Shown here: piece by piece, positions 17,019-26,913 of the stretch
Layout of the letters: every line of letters begins with the position of its first letter
Position numbering within the stretch: position 1 is the stretch's first letter
From: an uncultured Bacteroidales bacterium
GTDB lineage: Bacteria > Bacteroidota > Bacteroidia > Bacteroidales > F082
Length of the DNA: 64,000 nt
Assembly: GCA_947305795.1 (NCBI GenBank)
Contig: CAMZEK010000001.1
Location: forward strand, 1-64,000
Reading direction: 5' to 3'
The notes under the pieces: generated by a model
Seen by the model: the letters and a program-made list of their open reading frames with translations, nothing else
Told to the model about the DNA's origin: nothing
Database searches by the model: none
Program-made: the position numbers and the translations under genes

Positions 17019-20000
17019 ATGAAAAAAGTTTTCCTATCCCTCGTGTTTGTGGCTGTGTCAGCGATGGCATTTGCCCAACAATGGACCAGCATCAGCAAGA
17101 ATGCTCCTTCCGGTCCTGAGGTCAAGTTGGTTTCGAGCAGCGAGCAACAAGTCGTGGTCGACTTCTCGTTGGGCGGTTTCAATTTGACTAGAGTGAGCAC
17201 CCCGAACGGCATCCAGCAAATCGTCTCCGTCCCGAAGATGGCCTCGATGCTTGAAGCTGGCGCTCCCGACCTTCCCCAATTCCCCGTTCCCGCCATCATC
17301 GGCGACAGGGCTGAGATGCAAGTCAGCGTAACGGAGAGTGAATACACAGATTATCAAAACGTTGAGATTGCTCCCTCTAAGGGTAACTTCAGCCGTCAGA
17401 TCAATCCAGACGACGTACCCTATAGCTACGGCGCGATGTACAACCAAGACGCTTTCTACCCTGTGGCCCAAGCCACTTTGGAAACGCCTTACATCATCCG
17501 CGACTTCCGTGGCCAAAACATCATGGTAACACCCTTCGCCTACAACCCCGTGACGAAGACCTTGCGCGTCTATCACCACATGACCATTGCCATGAAAAAG
17601 GTGAGCGACAACGGTGTCAATGTCAAGGCTGCCCGCAAGTCAGCTGCCAAGATGTCGCCCGAGATGAAAGCTGCCTACAACAACCGCTTCATCAACTTCA
17701 AGGAAAACGGTGCCAAGTACAACTTCGTCAACGACCGTGGCGAAATGCTCATCATCTGCCCCGACCAATACATGGAAGCCATGCAACGCTTCGTTGACTG
17801 GAAAAACCAGTCGGGCCGCCCCACTACAATGGTGAGCGTGACCGAAGCCGGTGGCAACAACGACACCCAAATCAAGAACTACATCTCTAGCATCTACAAT
17901 GACCCCGAGCGCAACCTGACATACATCCTGCTCGTCGGCGACTACAACGACATCACTCCTCACTCAATGAGCGGAGGTCGCTCCGATAACTGGTTCGGCC
18001 AATTGGAAGGCAACGATTATTACATTGAAGTTTTCACAGGACGTTTCTCGGTGCAGAGCGTAGCCGATGTGGAGACCCACGTTGAGAAGGTGATTTACTA
18101 CGAGCGCGATATGAAAGTAGGTGAAGAATGGCTCAACGAGGGCATCGGCATCGGTGCCAACGAAGGTGCCGGACAAGGTCACCACGGCGAAGCCGACTAC
18201 GTGCACATGAACTACATCCGCGACACCTTGATGCACTACACCTATGAGGCCGTCTCGCAGCAATACAGCGGCGTGGGCGGTGGCACCAACGCTGCCGCCA
18301 TCAGTGCCGATGTGAACGCTGGCGCGAGCATCATCAACTACTGCAACCACGGTTCGCAAACCAGCTGGGCTGTGGCCAACTACAGCAACAGCCATGTGAA
18401 CGCCTTGGTAAACGACGACAAATGGCCTTACATCTGGTCCGTGGCCTGCAACAACGGCGAATTCAACGGCACTTGCTTCGGCGAAGCCTGGCTGAGAGCC
18501 ACGAACAACAGCACCGGACGTCCCACTGGCGCCATCGGCGGCATGTTCAGTTGGATTTCACAACCTTGGGTGCCTCCAATGACTGGTCAAGACGAAATGG
18601 TCGACATCCTCACCGAATGGAAGAGCACCGACCAATACAACCACACTTTCGGAGGTGCCTCGTTGAACGGCAACATGTACATCCTTGACATGCACCCCAG
18701 CGACCAAGGCTCCACCCACAACACTTGGATCCTTTTCGGCGACCCGAGCTTGATGGTGCGCACCGACAACCCGACTTCTATGAATGTCACTTGCAACCCC
18801 GCCATTCTCATGCTTGGCATGGGCGAACTGGAAGTCTCCGCCCAGAACACCGATTTCGGCATTGCCACTCTGATGATGGACGGTGAAGTGATTGCTTCCG
18901 ACTATATCAACAACGGCATTTGCAACCTCACCTTCACCCCCATGTCGAACGTAGGCACCGCCATCCTCACGGTGATGGGTTATAACAAGGCCACCGAAAT
19001 TGTCGAAATAGAAGTACTTCCCGCTGAAGGTCCCTACATCACGGTAAGCAACTATGATCCCAACTTTGCTCCTGTCAATGTGGAGACGAACCTCACCTTG
19101 AGTTTCAAGAACGTGGGCGTCGACCCGACCAGCGGCACCACCACGGTCAACCTGACCTGCGCTGACGAGCGTCTGAATATCCTCAACGGCACTGCCGAAT
19201 TCGACGTGTTGCCCGCCGAGGAAACCGTTACCCTGCAAAACGCTTTCAACTTCATCGTTACCGAAGGCGTTGAGGACGGTACGCGCTTCCAAATCGACAT
19301 CACCATGACATGCGGCGACGCAGAATGGATCGGCAAGGTCTTTGTCACCGCTGGCCAAGCCATCCTCGAATACAGCGGCGCCGAATGGGCTGAAGGCTAT
19401 GTCCCAGGTGAAGAATTGACCGTCGTCGCCAACTTCATGAACGTCGGTCACTATATGGCCACCAACGCCATAGCTACCATTTCATGCGAAAGCCCGTATG
19501 TCACGCTGCTCAACGAAAGCATTGAGGTCGGCACCATCGATCCCGATGGCACAGCTCCATGTGTGTTCCAAATATTCATCGCTTCCGACTGCCCCGATAG
19601 CGAGCGGATTCCTCTCACCTTTGTCCTTGAGGCTGACGGCGGCCTGACAATGGAAGGCACCCTCACTCTGAGGAACACTTGCACCGTGAATGTCGAGATG
19701 ACAGATTCCTATGGTGACGGCTGGAACGACAACAAGCTGAAGTTTATGTTCGATGATGGCACACCTGTCGTTGAACTGACCTTCACCTCTGGATACTCAG
19801 CCTCTGAGACCCTTAAAATCGGCAAAGGTGTCCATGTCACCCTGAGTTGGATTACGGGTAATTACGCCTCTGAATGCTCCTTCGTCGTGAAATATGCTGA
19901 CGGCAGCATCATCTACCAAGCCAGCAACCCGTCAGGCGGAGTGCTTCACGAGTTTGACTGCGACTGTAATAATGAAACACCTGGCGGCACACAATACGCT

Positions 20001-20480
20001 TCCGTGGAGAACCTCCAAGCTGAGGTCGGTCCCAACGCCATCACGTTGACATGGGACGCCCCTGAAGGTGCCATCAGTTATGTCGTGATGCGCAACGGTT
20101 TGGAAGTGGGCACCACCACCGAACCTTCCTTCACCGACGAAGTGATGCATGAAGCCTCATATAGCTATTGCGTTACCGCTCTGTATCAGCATGAAGGTGT
20201 TTCTGCCCCCGAATGCATCGTCATCGAAGCCGAATGGGGTCTCGAAGAGAACGAAGCCGAGTTCGCCATCTATCCTAACCCGGTCAACGGTACCTTGTAC
20301 ATCAACGGCGGCAATGCTGAGTTCAGCTATGAACTGTACAACGGCATGGGTCAGAGAGTGGCCAACGGCACCGCCCGCGGCAACGAACAGCTCAATGTCG
20401 AATCCTTGACCAAGGGCGTTTATTTCCTGCGCTTAGTCAGCGGCACGCAACTGCGCGTTGAAAAAGTGGTGGTGGAATAA
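17019..20480 (+). CDS. Gingipain-like C25 cysteine peptidase 3 (subfamily B), T9SS cargo
   Basis: A 1153-residue protein starting MKKVFLSLVF with signal peptide 1-20 (...AFAQ). It belongs to a second catalytic subfamily, with a propeptide containing the NIMVTPFAYNP motif and a C25 core in which His444 lies in NYCNHG and Cys477 in SVACNNG, 33 residues apart. A GGMFSWISQPWVPPMTGQ segment and WILFGDPSL mark the end of the core. The tail contains two CARDB-like domains, then a VPGE...GHYMATNA domain and a DSYGDGWN module (about 790-984) very like those of peptidase 1. An FN3 domain and a T9SS sorting domain (IYPNPVNG to KVVVE) close the protein. It is presumably anchored on the surface; its specificity is unknown. 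Confidence 0.9.
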   Translation: MKKVFLSLVFVAVSAMAFAQQWTSISKNAPSGPEVKLVSSSEQQVVVDFSLGGFNLTRVSTPNGIQQIVSVPKMASMLEAGAPDLPQFPVPAIIGDRAEMQVSVTESEYTDYQNVEIAPSKGNFSRQINPDDVPYSYGAMYNQDAFYPVAQATLETPYIIRDFRGQNIMVTPFAYNPVTKTLRVYHHMTIAMKKVSDNGVNVKAARKSAAKMSPEMKAAYNNRFINFKENGAKYNFVNDRGEMLIICPDQYMEAMQRFVDWKNQSGRPTTMVSVTEAGGNNDTQIKNYISSIYNDPERNLTYILLVGDYNDITPHSMSGGRSDNWFGQLEGNDYYIEVFTGRFSVQSVADVETHVEKVIYYERDMKVGEEWLNEGIGIGANEGAGQGHHGEADYVHMNYIRDTLMHYTYEAVSQQYSGVGGGTNAAAISADVNAGASIINYCNHGSQTSWAVANYSNSHVNALVNDDKWPYIWSVACNNGEFNGTCFGEAWLRATNNSTGRPTGAIGGMFSWISQPWVPPMTGQDEMVDILTEWKSTDQYNHTFGGASLNGNMYILDMHPSDQGSTHNTWILFGDPSLMVRTDNPTSMNVTCNPAILMLGMGELEVSAQNTDFGIATLMMDGEVIASDYINNGICNLTFTPMSNVGTAILTVMGYNKATEIVEIEVLPAEGPYITVSNYDPNFAPVNVETNLTLSFKNVGVDPTSGTTTVNLTCADERLNILNGTAEFDVLPAEETVTLQNAFNFIVTEGVEDGTRFQIDITMTCGDAEWIGKVFVTAGQAILEYSGAEWAEGYVPGEELTVVANFMNVGHYMATNAIATISCESPYVTLLNESIEVGTIDPDGTAPCVFQIFIASDCPDSERIPLTFVLEADGGLTMEGTLTLRNTCTVNVEMTDSYGDGWNDNKLKFMFDDGTPVVELTFTSGYSASETLKIGKGVHVTLSWITGNYASECSFVVKYADGSIIYQASNPSGGVLHEFDCDCNNETPGGTQYASVENLQAEVGPNAITLTWDAPEGAISYVVMRNGLEVGTTTEPSFTDEVMHEASYSYCVTALYQHEGVSAPECIVIEAEWGLEENEAEFAIYPNPVNGTLYINGGNAEFSYELYNGMGQRVANGTARGNEQLNVESLTKGVYFLRLVSGTQLRVEKVVVE

Positions 20481-20504
20481 GCTCTTTATCAATATCAATT
20501 TCAC

Positions 20505-20534
20505 AGGGTCGTTTCGATAGGAACGACCCTTTTT
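20505..20534 (+). terminator. Terminator after peptidase 3
   Basis: AGGGTCGTT (20505-20513) pairs with AACGACCCT (20522-20530) and is followed by TTTTT. Confidence 0.85.
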
Positions 20535-20557
20535 CTTTCCAATTGAAAGAATTTGCG

Positions 20558-20565
20558 TATTTTTG
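20558..20565 (+). promoter_or_regulatory. Bacteroidetes -7 promoter element
   Basis: TATTTTTG, 17 nt before the ATG at 20583. It lies inside the longer frame beginning at 20553, so the later start is chosen. Confidence 0.5.
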
Positions 20566-20582
20566 TGCCAAATACTTCAAAA

Positions 20583-23500
20583 ATGAAAACAAGATTCCTC
20601 ACACTGGCACTTATCCTACTGTCAATCAACATCTTTGCACAGGAATGGGTCTGGGTCTCCTTGAACGACCAAAACACAACCTCTCCGAAAGCCCGCCTAA
20701 TTTCGAATTCGGAAGAAAACATCACTATCGGATTTTCGATAAACGGATTCACCAAAACAGCCATTGAAACACCTGACGGACAGCAATTTGTCATTAGTGC
20801 GCCCAAAATGGCTTCCCTATTGGAAGAAGGTGCCCCCGACCTGCCATTGTACGCCATCCCCGTGCTCATCGGCGATGCGGCAGAGATGGAAGTCGAAGTC
20901 GTGGATGCCAAGTTTGAGGAGTTCCGTGACATGGAGATTGCGCCCTCCAAAGGCAATCTCAGCCGCGAAATCGATCCCACCAATGTGCCTTTCCACTATG
21001 GCGAGCCGTATTCCAAAAACCAGTTCTACCCCACTCTGCAGGCTAAGTTGGACATGCCTTACATTCTGCGCGACTTCCGAGGACAGAACATCCTCGTCCA
21101 GCCCTTTGCCTACAATCCCGTTTCCAAAACCTTGCGCATCTATACCGAATTGACACTTATCCTGCACAAAATCAGCGAGGAAGGCAAAAATCAAAAGTTG
21201 TCGCGCAAATCAAGTCAATTGAAGATGGCTCCTGAAACAAAGGCTATGTATGCCCAACGTTTTGTCAATTTCAGGGAAAGCGCGGCGAAATATGCCTTTG
21301 TTGAGGATGAGGGCGAGATGCTCGTCATTTGCCCCGAGCCTTACCTGCAAGCCATGCAGCCTTTCGTGGATTGGAAAAACGCATCAGGACGCCCGACCAC
21401 GATGGTCAGTCTTCAGGATGCTGGAGGGAACGATGCAGACCAACTTAAATCGTTCATCCTCAGCCATTATAACAACCCTTCAGAGAACCTTACCTACGTG
21501 CTTTTGGTGGGTGACTACGCCGACATTACCCCAAAACTCATCAGCGGCAATGGATCAGACATTTGGTTGGGCCAATTGGAAGGCGACGATTACTACCCAG
21601 AGGTTTTTGTCGGACGTTTTTCCGTGGAAAGTGTGGCGGATGTGGAGGCCCATGTTGCCAAAGTGCTTTATTATGAGCGCGATATGCCTGCAGGAACCGA
21701 TTGGCTCAACAAAGGCATCGGCATTGGCTCAACCGAAGGATCGGGCAGCGGTCACAATGGTGGAGAGTCTGACTATCAACATATTGATTATATCCGAGAC
21801 ACTTTATTACACTACACCTATGCTGAGGTGTCGAAACACTACCAAGGTGTGGGTGTGGGCACCAACGCAGCTATGCTGAGCGAGAACTTCAACAACGGTG
21901 CCAGTATCTGCAACTACTGCAACCATGGTAACGTCCAAGGGTGGTATGTCGGCTCTTTCAACAACACTCATGTCAACGCCTTGGTAAACGACTACAAATG
22001 GCCGTTCATTTGGTCAACGGCTTGTCTGAACGGCAAGTTTGACGCAAACTGTTTCGCTGAAGCATGGATGCGCGCCACCAACAACACGACAGGTGCCCCA
22101 ACAGGAGCCATTGGCGGCATGTTCAGTTGGACAAACCAACCTTGGCAACCGCCCATGTCGGGTCAGGACGAGATGGTAGACATCCTTTGCGAATGGCGCA
22201 GTGCCGACCAATTCCACCACACCCTCGCAGGTGCCTCGCTCAACGGCAACATGAAAATCCTCGACCTTCACCCTTCCGACCAAGGCGCCACCCACAACAC
22301 GTGGATCCTCTTTGGCGACCCTAGCCTCATACTCCGCACCGACAATCCAACGGAGATGAACGTCACCTGCCAGCCTGAAGCTATCTTCCTTGGCCAGACG
22401 GAGTTACACCTCATTGCTGATGCAGATTATGCCTTAGCCACCCTCAGCAGAGACGGCCATGTCCTATGTTCTACCCCCATCGTCAACGGTGAGGCCACGC
22501 TCAGCTTCGAGAGCCAAACAGAAGTCGGGACGGCACAACTGGTCGTTACAGGCTTCAACAAGGTGACTCATGTCCAAGACGTGGAAATCATCCCTTCCGA
22601 TGGTGCTTTCCTCCTCTATGACAACCTTGTCGTCAATAGCGAAAGTGGTCAGGCCGACTATGGCGGCACCTTCAGCTTAAACCTGACTGTCAAGAATATA
22701 GGCAACGGATCCGCTTCCAATATCCAAGTCCAATTAGCTTCCGATTCGCCGTACATCAGCCTTATGGATAGCACCGCTTCCATTCCGAGCCTTGCGGCAA
22801 CGGAAAGCTTCACCATCGAGAACGGTTTCCGAATCAAGGTCGCGGACCATATCGACGATGGCACCCAAGCCTTATTCACCCTCACTTGCACTGACGGCGC
22901 CCACACTTGGAACAGTAGTTTCTGGATAACCCTCCACGCGCCTATCTTTGCCTTGACGGATTTTCGTCCCGAAGGCAATATTGCTCCAGGTGAAAGCGGC
23001 AACTTGCTGGTTTCCATCAAGAACATCGGTTCGGCGAAGGCCCACAACGCCCGCATCGAACTTTACAGTTGCTCCACCGACCTCAGTTTTGGCACGACGG
23101 CACACCACATCGGAAACATTCCTGCCGGCGAAACGATCACCCTTCAGGCTCCATTCAGCACAAGTAGCGGCATGACCAACGGGAGCAGCTATAGAATCCT
23201 CTACCTCGTAGATGCCGATTCCTACCTCCTTGAGGGCGTTGAAACTCTCAACATTGGCTTGCTGAAAGAGACTTTCGAGAGTGGTGATTTTAGCACCTTC
23301 GACTGGCAGACCATAGGGGGAAAACATTGGTTCATCGACAGCATCCAGCCCCATTCTGGAAGATTTTGCGCCCAATCGGGAGCCATCGGACATGCCAACC
23401 TCACGACACTTCAAGTAGCTGTAAACGTGACCGTTGATGGATACATCAGCTTCTTCAAAAAAGTGTGTACCGAGGCCAACAAGGACAAACTCACATTCTA

Positions 23501-24158
23501 CATCGATAGCCAAACGAAAGGCGAATGGTCTGGCGAGGTGGACTGGAGCCAAGAGACTTTCCCCGTCACCGCTGGGACACACACTTTCAAATGGATTTAC
23601 ATGAAAGACAGCTCTGGCAGCTACGGTGAGGACTGCTGCCGCATCGACGACGTCCAATTCCCTGCCGCCAATGCCATCACTTTCCTACCGGGTGTAAAGG
23701 TCATGACTGAGATCAACGGAAATCAGGTTACCCTTTCGTGGCAAGGCACCAACCCCAACAACAGCTACATCATCCGTCGCGATGGCCAACAACTTGCTGT
23801 TCAGCAAGAAACGAGCTTCACAGAGACCTGTGACGAAGGCTCCTACGTCTACAGCGTCGTCGTCCTCAACGGAGAGTGGATGTCGACACCAGCCTTTGCT
23901 TTTGTCCAAATCGGCGCCACGGATATCACTGAGAACCAATCTGATATAGCAATCTACCCTAATCCAAGCGCGGGCAGCTTCACCATCCAATGTGAGGGCA
24001 TGAGGCAAATCGAGGTTTATTCCATCGACGGTAGGTTGGTGAAAAGCATTTCAGTCAACGCTTCACAATACCTGATTGAAGGGTTGAAGAACGGCATTTA
24101 TCTGTTGAAAATCAGCTCGGATAAAGGATCAATCGTGAGGAAGATTGTGAAGATATAG
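20583..24158 (+). CDS. Gingipain-like C25 cysteine peptidase 4 (subfamily B), T9SS cargo
   Basis: A 1191-residue protein with signal peptide 1-20 (...NIFAQ), closely related to peptidase 3 over the catalytic half. His448 lies in NYCNHG and Cys481 in STACLNG, spacing 33. It has the same GGMFSWTNQPWQPPMSGQ and WILFGDPSL landmarks. After the core come CARDB-like domains with Asn/Gly turns, then an adhesin/MAM-like module at about 895-1032 (ETFESGDFS...RIDDVQFP) like that of peptidase 2. An FN3 domain and a more divergent T9SS sorting domain follow (IYPNPSAG, ending RKIVKI rather than KVVVE). It has its own promoter. Confidence 0.9.
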   Translation: MKTRFLTLALILLSINIFAQEWVWVSLNDQNTTSPKARLISNSEENITIGFSINGFTKTAIETPDGQQFVISAPKMASLLEEGAPDLPLYAIPVLIGDAAEMEVEVVDAKFEEFRDMEIAPSKGNLSREIDPTNVPFHYGEPYSKNQFYPTLQAKLDMPYILRDFRGQNILVQPFAYNPVSKTLRIYTELTLILHKISEEGKNQKLSRKSSQLKMAPETKAMYAQRFVNFRESAAKYAFVEDEGEMLVICPEPYLQAMQPFVDWKNASGRPTTMVSLQDAGGNDADQLKSFILSHYNNPSENLTYVLLVGDYADITPKLISGNGSDIWLGQLEGDDYYPEVFVGRFSVESVADVEAHVAKVLYYERDMPAGTDWLNKGIGIGSTEGSGSGHNGGESDYQHIDYIRDTLLHYTYAEVSKHYQGVGVGTNAAMLSENFNNGASICNYCNHGNVQGWYVGSFNNTHVNALVNDYKWPFIWSTACLNGKFDANCFAEAWMRATNNTTGAPTGAIGGMFSWTNQPWQPPMSGQDEMVDILCEWRSADQFHHTLAGASLNGNMKILDLHPSDQGATHNTWILFGDPSLILRTDNPTEMNVTCQPEAIFLGQTELHLIADADYALATLSRDGHVLCSTPIVNGEATLSFESQTEVGTAQLVVTGFNKVTHVQDVEIIPSDGAFLLYDNLVVNSESGQADYGGTFSLNLTVKNIGNGSASNIQVQLASDSPYISLMDSTASIPSLAATESFTIENGFRIKVADHIDDGTQALFTLTCTDGAHTWNSSFWITLHAPIFALTDFRPEGNIAPGESGNLLVSIKNIGSAKAHNARIELYSCSTDLSFGTTAHHIGNIPAGETITLQAPFSTSSGMTNGSSYRILYLVDADSYLLEGVETLNIGLLKETFESGDFSTFDWQTIGGKHWFIDSIQPHSGRFCAQSGAIGHANLTTLQVAVNVTVDGYISFFKKVCTEANKDKLTFYIDSQTKGEWSGEVDWSQETFPVTAGTHTFKWIYMKDSSGSYGEDCCRIDDVQFPAANAITFLPGVKVMTEINGNQVTLSWQGTNPNNSYIIRRDGQQLAVQQETSFTETCDEGSYVYSVVVLNGEWMSTPAFAFVQIGATDITENQSDIAIYPNPSAGSFTIQCEGMRQIEVYSIDGRLVKSISVNASQYLIEGLKNGIYLLKISSDKGSIVRKIVKI

Positions 24159-24228
24159 CCAAATCGAGCAGGATTTTAAGGAATAACCAACAAAGCAGTA
24201 TTTTCGAACCACCTAAAACATCATAATC

Positions 24229-25248
24229 ATGACAAAGCCTTCCAACTTTTCCCTTCGCAAAATAGCAGTGGTCGTTGTGGCCGCCGCATTTGCTTTTGCG
24301 CTCAGCGCCTTCGTTAACGGCGACTATGACAGCCATGTGCAACGTTTCAAGGACGCTGCAACGAACCTCGACAAAACCTATCACACCCTCGTTGACGAGT
24401 TCGACTATTGGCCGGAATGTGGAATCCGCGTCACAGGCAGCCACCTCGCCTCACTTATTTCTTTGAATGAACTTCAACAGATGTTGCCTTGTCCGCTCTA
24501 TGTTTCGGGGCCACATCATGATGGGTTGTGGAATCTCGACAACGAGGACGATTTCGGTCACTACAACCCCGAGGCCATCGAATACCTTGGCGGTATCGCC
24601 AGAAAAGTGGTCGCCGATAAGAAGTTTGTGGAGACAAGCAAACCTCTCGTTGACAGATACTTATACCGTCAGATGCATATTATGATGGTGATTCACGATG
24701 CGCTTTATGACGGTGCTTATAGCCAAGAGGAACGCGAGACGATTTTCAGAAAATCGGTTGAAACAAAAGGTCTGGATTACGGTGCCTATGATGTCGGTTT
24801 CTTTTTACATTTGCTGAACCTCGAAGACGGCAGCTACGTCTATGGCAACATCGACTATCGGTTCCTTCATTTCTGGGCCAGGCGTTGGGCCGATGGCACC
24901 ATTGACCAATTCTACGACGCGTTGAGTGTCGTTTTCAAGGCTTATCATCCTGAATATGTGTTTGACCCCGAGATCTATTGGTTGTCTGGTGAAGAAGAAT
25001 GGCTTGGAGAAGAAGAGTATGATGGAGATTCAGAGTATTATGTCGTCATCGACGGCTCGGAGCTTCGCTTGAGGTTAGAACCTTCAACTAGTGCCGACAC
25101 CTTCAAGTGGCCCGATGGTACGAACCGTCATCCCAAAGTAGGTGAGCGTTACTATTACCTCGGCGAAGAAGGCGACTTCTACCAAATCAGTTTCCACGGC
25201 AACGCGCTTTGGGTGTCGAAGAAGTATACGCACTTGGAAGCAGAGTAA
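24229..25248 (+). CDS. Membrane-anchored or exported protein with C-terminal SH3-like domain, function unknown
   Basis: A 339-residue protein. An N-terminal hydrophobic segment at about 12-28 (AVVVVAAAFAFALSAF) is either a signal peptide or an anchor. The middle part is helical (FKDAATNLDKTYHTLVDEF, LLNLEDGSYVYG) and matches no family I recognise. An acidic linker near 250-265 leads to a final segment of about 70 residues (YYVVIDGSELRLRLEPS...GERYYYLGEEGDFYQISFHG) that reads like a bacterial SH3 domain, often used to bind peptidoglycan. It follows the C25 array by 70 nt on the same strand but has no sorting domain. Confidence 0.65.
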   Translation: MTKPSNFSLRKIAVVVVAAAFAFALSAFVNGDYDSHVQRFKDAATNLDKTYHTLVDEFDYWPECGIRVTGSHLASLISLNELQQMLPCPLYVSGPHHDGLWNLDNEDDFGHYNPEAIEYLGGIARKVVADKKFVETSKPLVDRYLYRQMHIMMVIHDALYDGAYSQEERETIFRKSVETKGLDYGAYDVGFFLHLLNLEDGSYVYGNIDYRFLHFWARRWADGTIDQFYDALSVVFKAYHPEYVFDPEIYWLSGEEEWLGEEEYDGDSEYYVVIDGSELRLRLEPSTSADTFKWPDGTNRHPKVGERYYYLGEEGDFYQISFHGNALWVSKKYTHLEAE

Positions 25249-25270
25249 GAAAATCAAAAATACAGTAAAT

Positions 25271-25308
25271 GAAAAACGGTGTGCTTTAGATTGAGACGCA
25301 CCGTTTTC
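25271..25308. terminator. Bidirectional terminator
   Basis: GAAAAACGGTG (25271-25281) pairs with CACCGTTTTC (25299-25308) between the convergent SH3-like gene and the phosphatase/dipeptidase gene. Confidence 0.75.
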
Positions 25309-25344
25309 ATTTTATAACCACTTCCCATAACAGGGAATGCCTGT

Positions 25345-26760
25345 TTACAGTTTCTTCACGGGGAAAGTGAAATACGTGTCGGGGAAAGGCTCATTCTTCA
25401 ACGTGAAGTGCCACCATTCGCTGTCCAAGGTCTTGAAACCGTGGCGTAACATGGCATTGCGAAGAATCATACGGTTGTCGAACTGCTCTTTGGTGATGCT
25501 GCGACCAGCCGGACTGGCGCTGTTGTCGCCCGTGTATTCGCCTGTCTCGGGATTACCGCAGAAATCGGGATGGCTTTCGGGACCGAACCAATCAAACGTG
25601 CCGCCCATGTCGACTTCCTTCTCTGTAACCATGTCAAACAAGGTCAGATCGACGGTGGAGCCACGGGTGTGGCCGCTTTTTTCCATGATATACTCTTGGT
25701 CGAACAGGACGCTCTTGTCCAAATCGGGATAGAAGTAAGCTTTCATCAGCGTGTCGGGGATGTCAGCCGCCCAGCGCACAAAATGATCCACACCCATCTG
25801 CGGACGGTAAGCGTCAAATACCTTCAAACGATAGCCCTGTTGCTTCAGGTCGTCGCTCACAGCACGGAGACTGTCGGCGGCCTGACGGGTCATGAGAACA
25901 ACCGGCTCAAGATAACCATCCACACGTGTCCCAACGAAGTTGTATGTGCTAAAATAGCGGACCTCCAAGATGGCATCAGGGACGGCATCGGTCAAATTCA
26001 CGAACTGGCTGGCATCGTCAGTAGGCAACAATTGTCCCGTCAACCACTTGAACTCGTTTTGGGCCTTGCTGAGTTGTTCAAGGAAGGCTGGGCTGGTGTG
26101 AAGGCGAGCCAAGCCGATGGAAGCACAAAGACGGCTCGCTTCGACGTCGCTTTGCCAATGGGCGCCCACGATGACACGGCTCTCGCCATACATGAAGCCA
26201 CGTGCCATGAGGGTGTCGGCGTTGGCAGGGTTGACTTCGGAAAGCAACAGTGCCACGGCGTAGCCACGCTGGCTATGTCCCGAAGGATAGGAACCTTCGC
26301 CCGACAGTTCCTGCTCTTCATAAGCCGTTAACATGTGCTCATGGAAGCGTTCAAATGGACGCTTGCGATGATAGAAGGCCTTTGGCTCGACACGTGTCTG
26401 GTCAATGGTGGAAAGGCTGTTGACCAGATATTTGTAAATCTCGGGAGTGCCTTCCTTTGAAATTTCAAGGCCGAAAGGCACGTTGAACTGTGCAAAAAGC
26501 GAATCGTAATTCCAGGGGGCATCGTGGGTGGCTATGGCGGCGCGAACCGAATCGCAGCGTTGCGTTTTGCCCCACATGTAACGCATGATGTCGTAACCAA
26601 AGTCAATCCCGATAGTGTCGGGCGGCGGGGGCAAACACTTGATAAGGTTAGGCATCTCTTCCGAGCTGAAATACAGCGTCACACCGTCGTTCTGTGCTTT
26701 AGTTTGCAGGCTGCTGCAAAACAAGAAGGCGGCAAGTAATCCTATGAATAGCTTTTTCAT
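25345..26760 (-). CDS. Fusion of class A acid phosphatase (PAP2-like) and VanX-type D-Ala-D-Ala dipeptidase, exported
   Basis: A 471-residue protein from MKKLFIG with signal peptide 1-22 (...TKAQ); 30 upstream codons are excluded because they lack a signal sequence. The N-terminal half carries the full acid phosphatase signature: Lys127-x6-Arg134-Pro135, PSGH at 159-162, and Ser194-Arg195-x5-His201-x3-Asp205. The C-terminal half is an M15D (VanX/DdpX) dipeptidase: SGHTRGSTVD supplies Zn ligands His364 and Asp371, and EWWH supplies Glu448 and His451. Both active sites look intact. In the periplasm it could release phosphate and cleave D-Ala-D-Ala during peptidoglycan turnover. I do not recall this fusion as a characterised protein. 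Confidence 0.88.
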   Translation of the reverse strand: MKKLFIGLLAAFLFCSSLQTKAQNDGVTLYFSSEEMPNLIKCLPPPPDTIGIDFGYDIMRYMWGKTQRCDSVRAAIATHDAPWNYDSLFAQFNVPFGLEISKEGTPEIYKYLVNSLSTIDQTRVEPKAFYHRKRPFERFHEHMLTAYEEQELSGEGSYPSGHSQRGYAVALLLSEVNPANADTLMARGFMYGESRVIVGAHWQSDVEASRLCASIGLARLHTSPAFLEQLSKAQNEFKWLTGQLLPTDDASQFVNLTDAVPDAILEVRYFSTYNFVGTRVDGYLEPVVLMTRQAADSLRAVSDDLKQQGYRLKVFDAYRPQMGVDHFVRWAADIPDTLMKAYFYPDLDKSVLFDQEYIMEKSGHTRGSTVDLTLFDMVTEKEVDMGGTFDWFGPESHPDFCGNPETGEYTGDNSASPAGRSITKEQFDNRMILRNAMLRHGFKTLDSEWWHFTLKNEPFPDTYFTFPVKKL

Positions 26761-26857
26761 ATTGTTATGTGTTTGATTTTTGGGTGCAATAATACGGAAT
26801 TTTTTGGAGAAACTTTTTCTCACTGTTGCCTTTTTTCGAAAAATACGCACACAATAG

Positions 26858-26889
26858 AATCGGTGCGCCTCGTTTGAAGCGCACCGATT
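26858..26889. terminator. Hairpin, probable terminator of the etf-acd operon
   Basis: AATCGGTGCGC (26858-26868) pairs with GCGCACCGATT (26879-26889), 24 nt beyond the acyl-CoA dehydrogenase stop. No clear T-run is seen on the minus strand, so this is moderate evidence. Confidence 0.55.
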
Positions 26890-26913
26890 TCATTTCATCA
26901 AAGCTGGTAAAGT

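Noticed and set aside
25345-26760. Glycopeptide resistance gene (vanX)
   Set aside because: The protein is exported and fused to a phosphatase, with no vanH, vanA or vanRS genes around, so a resistance role is not supported.
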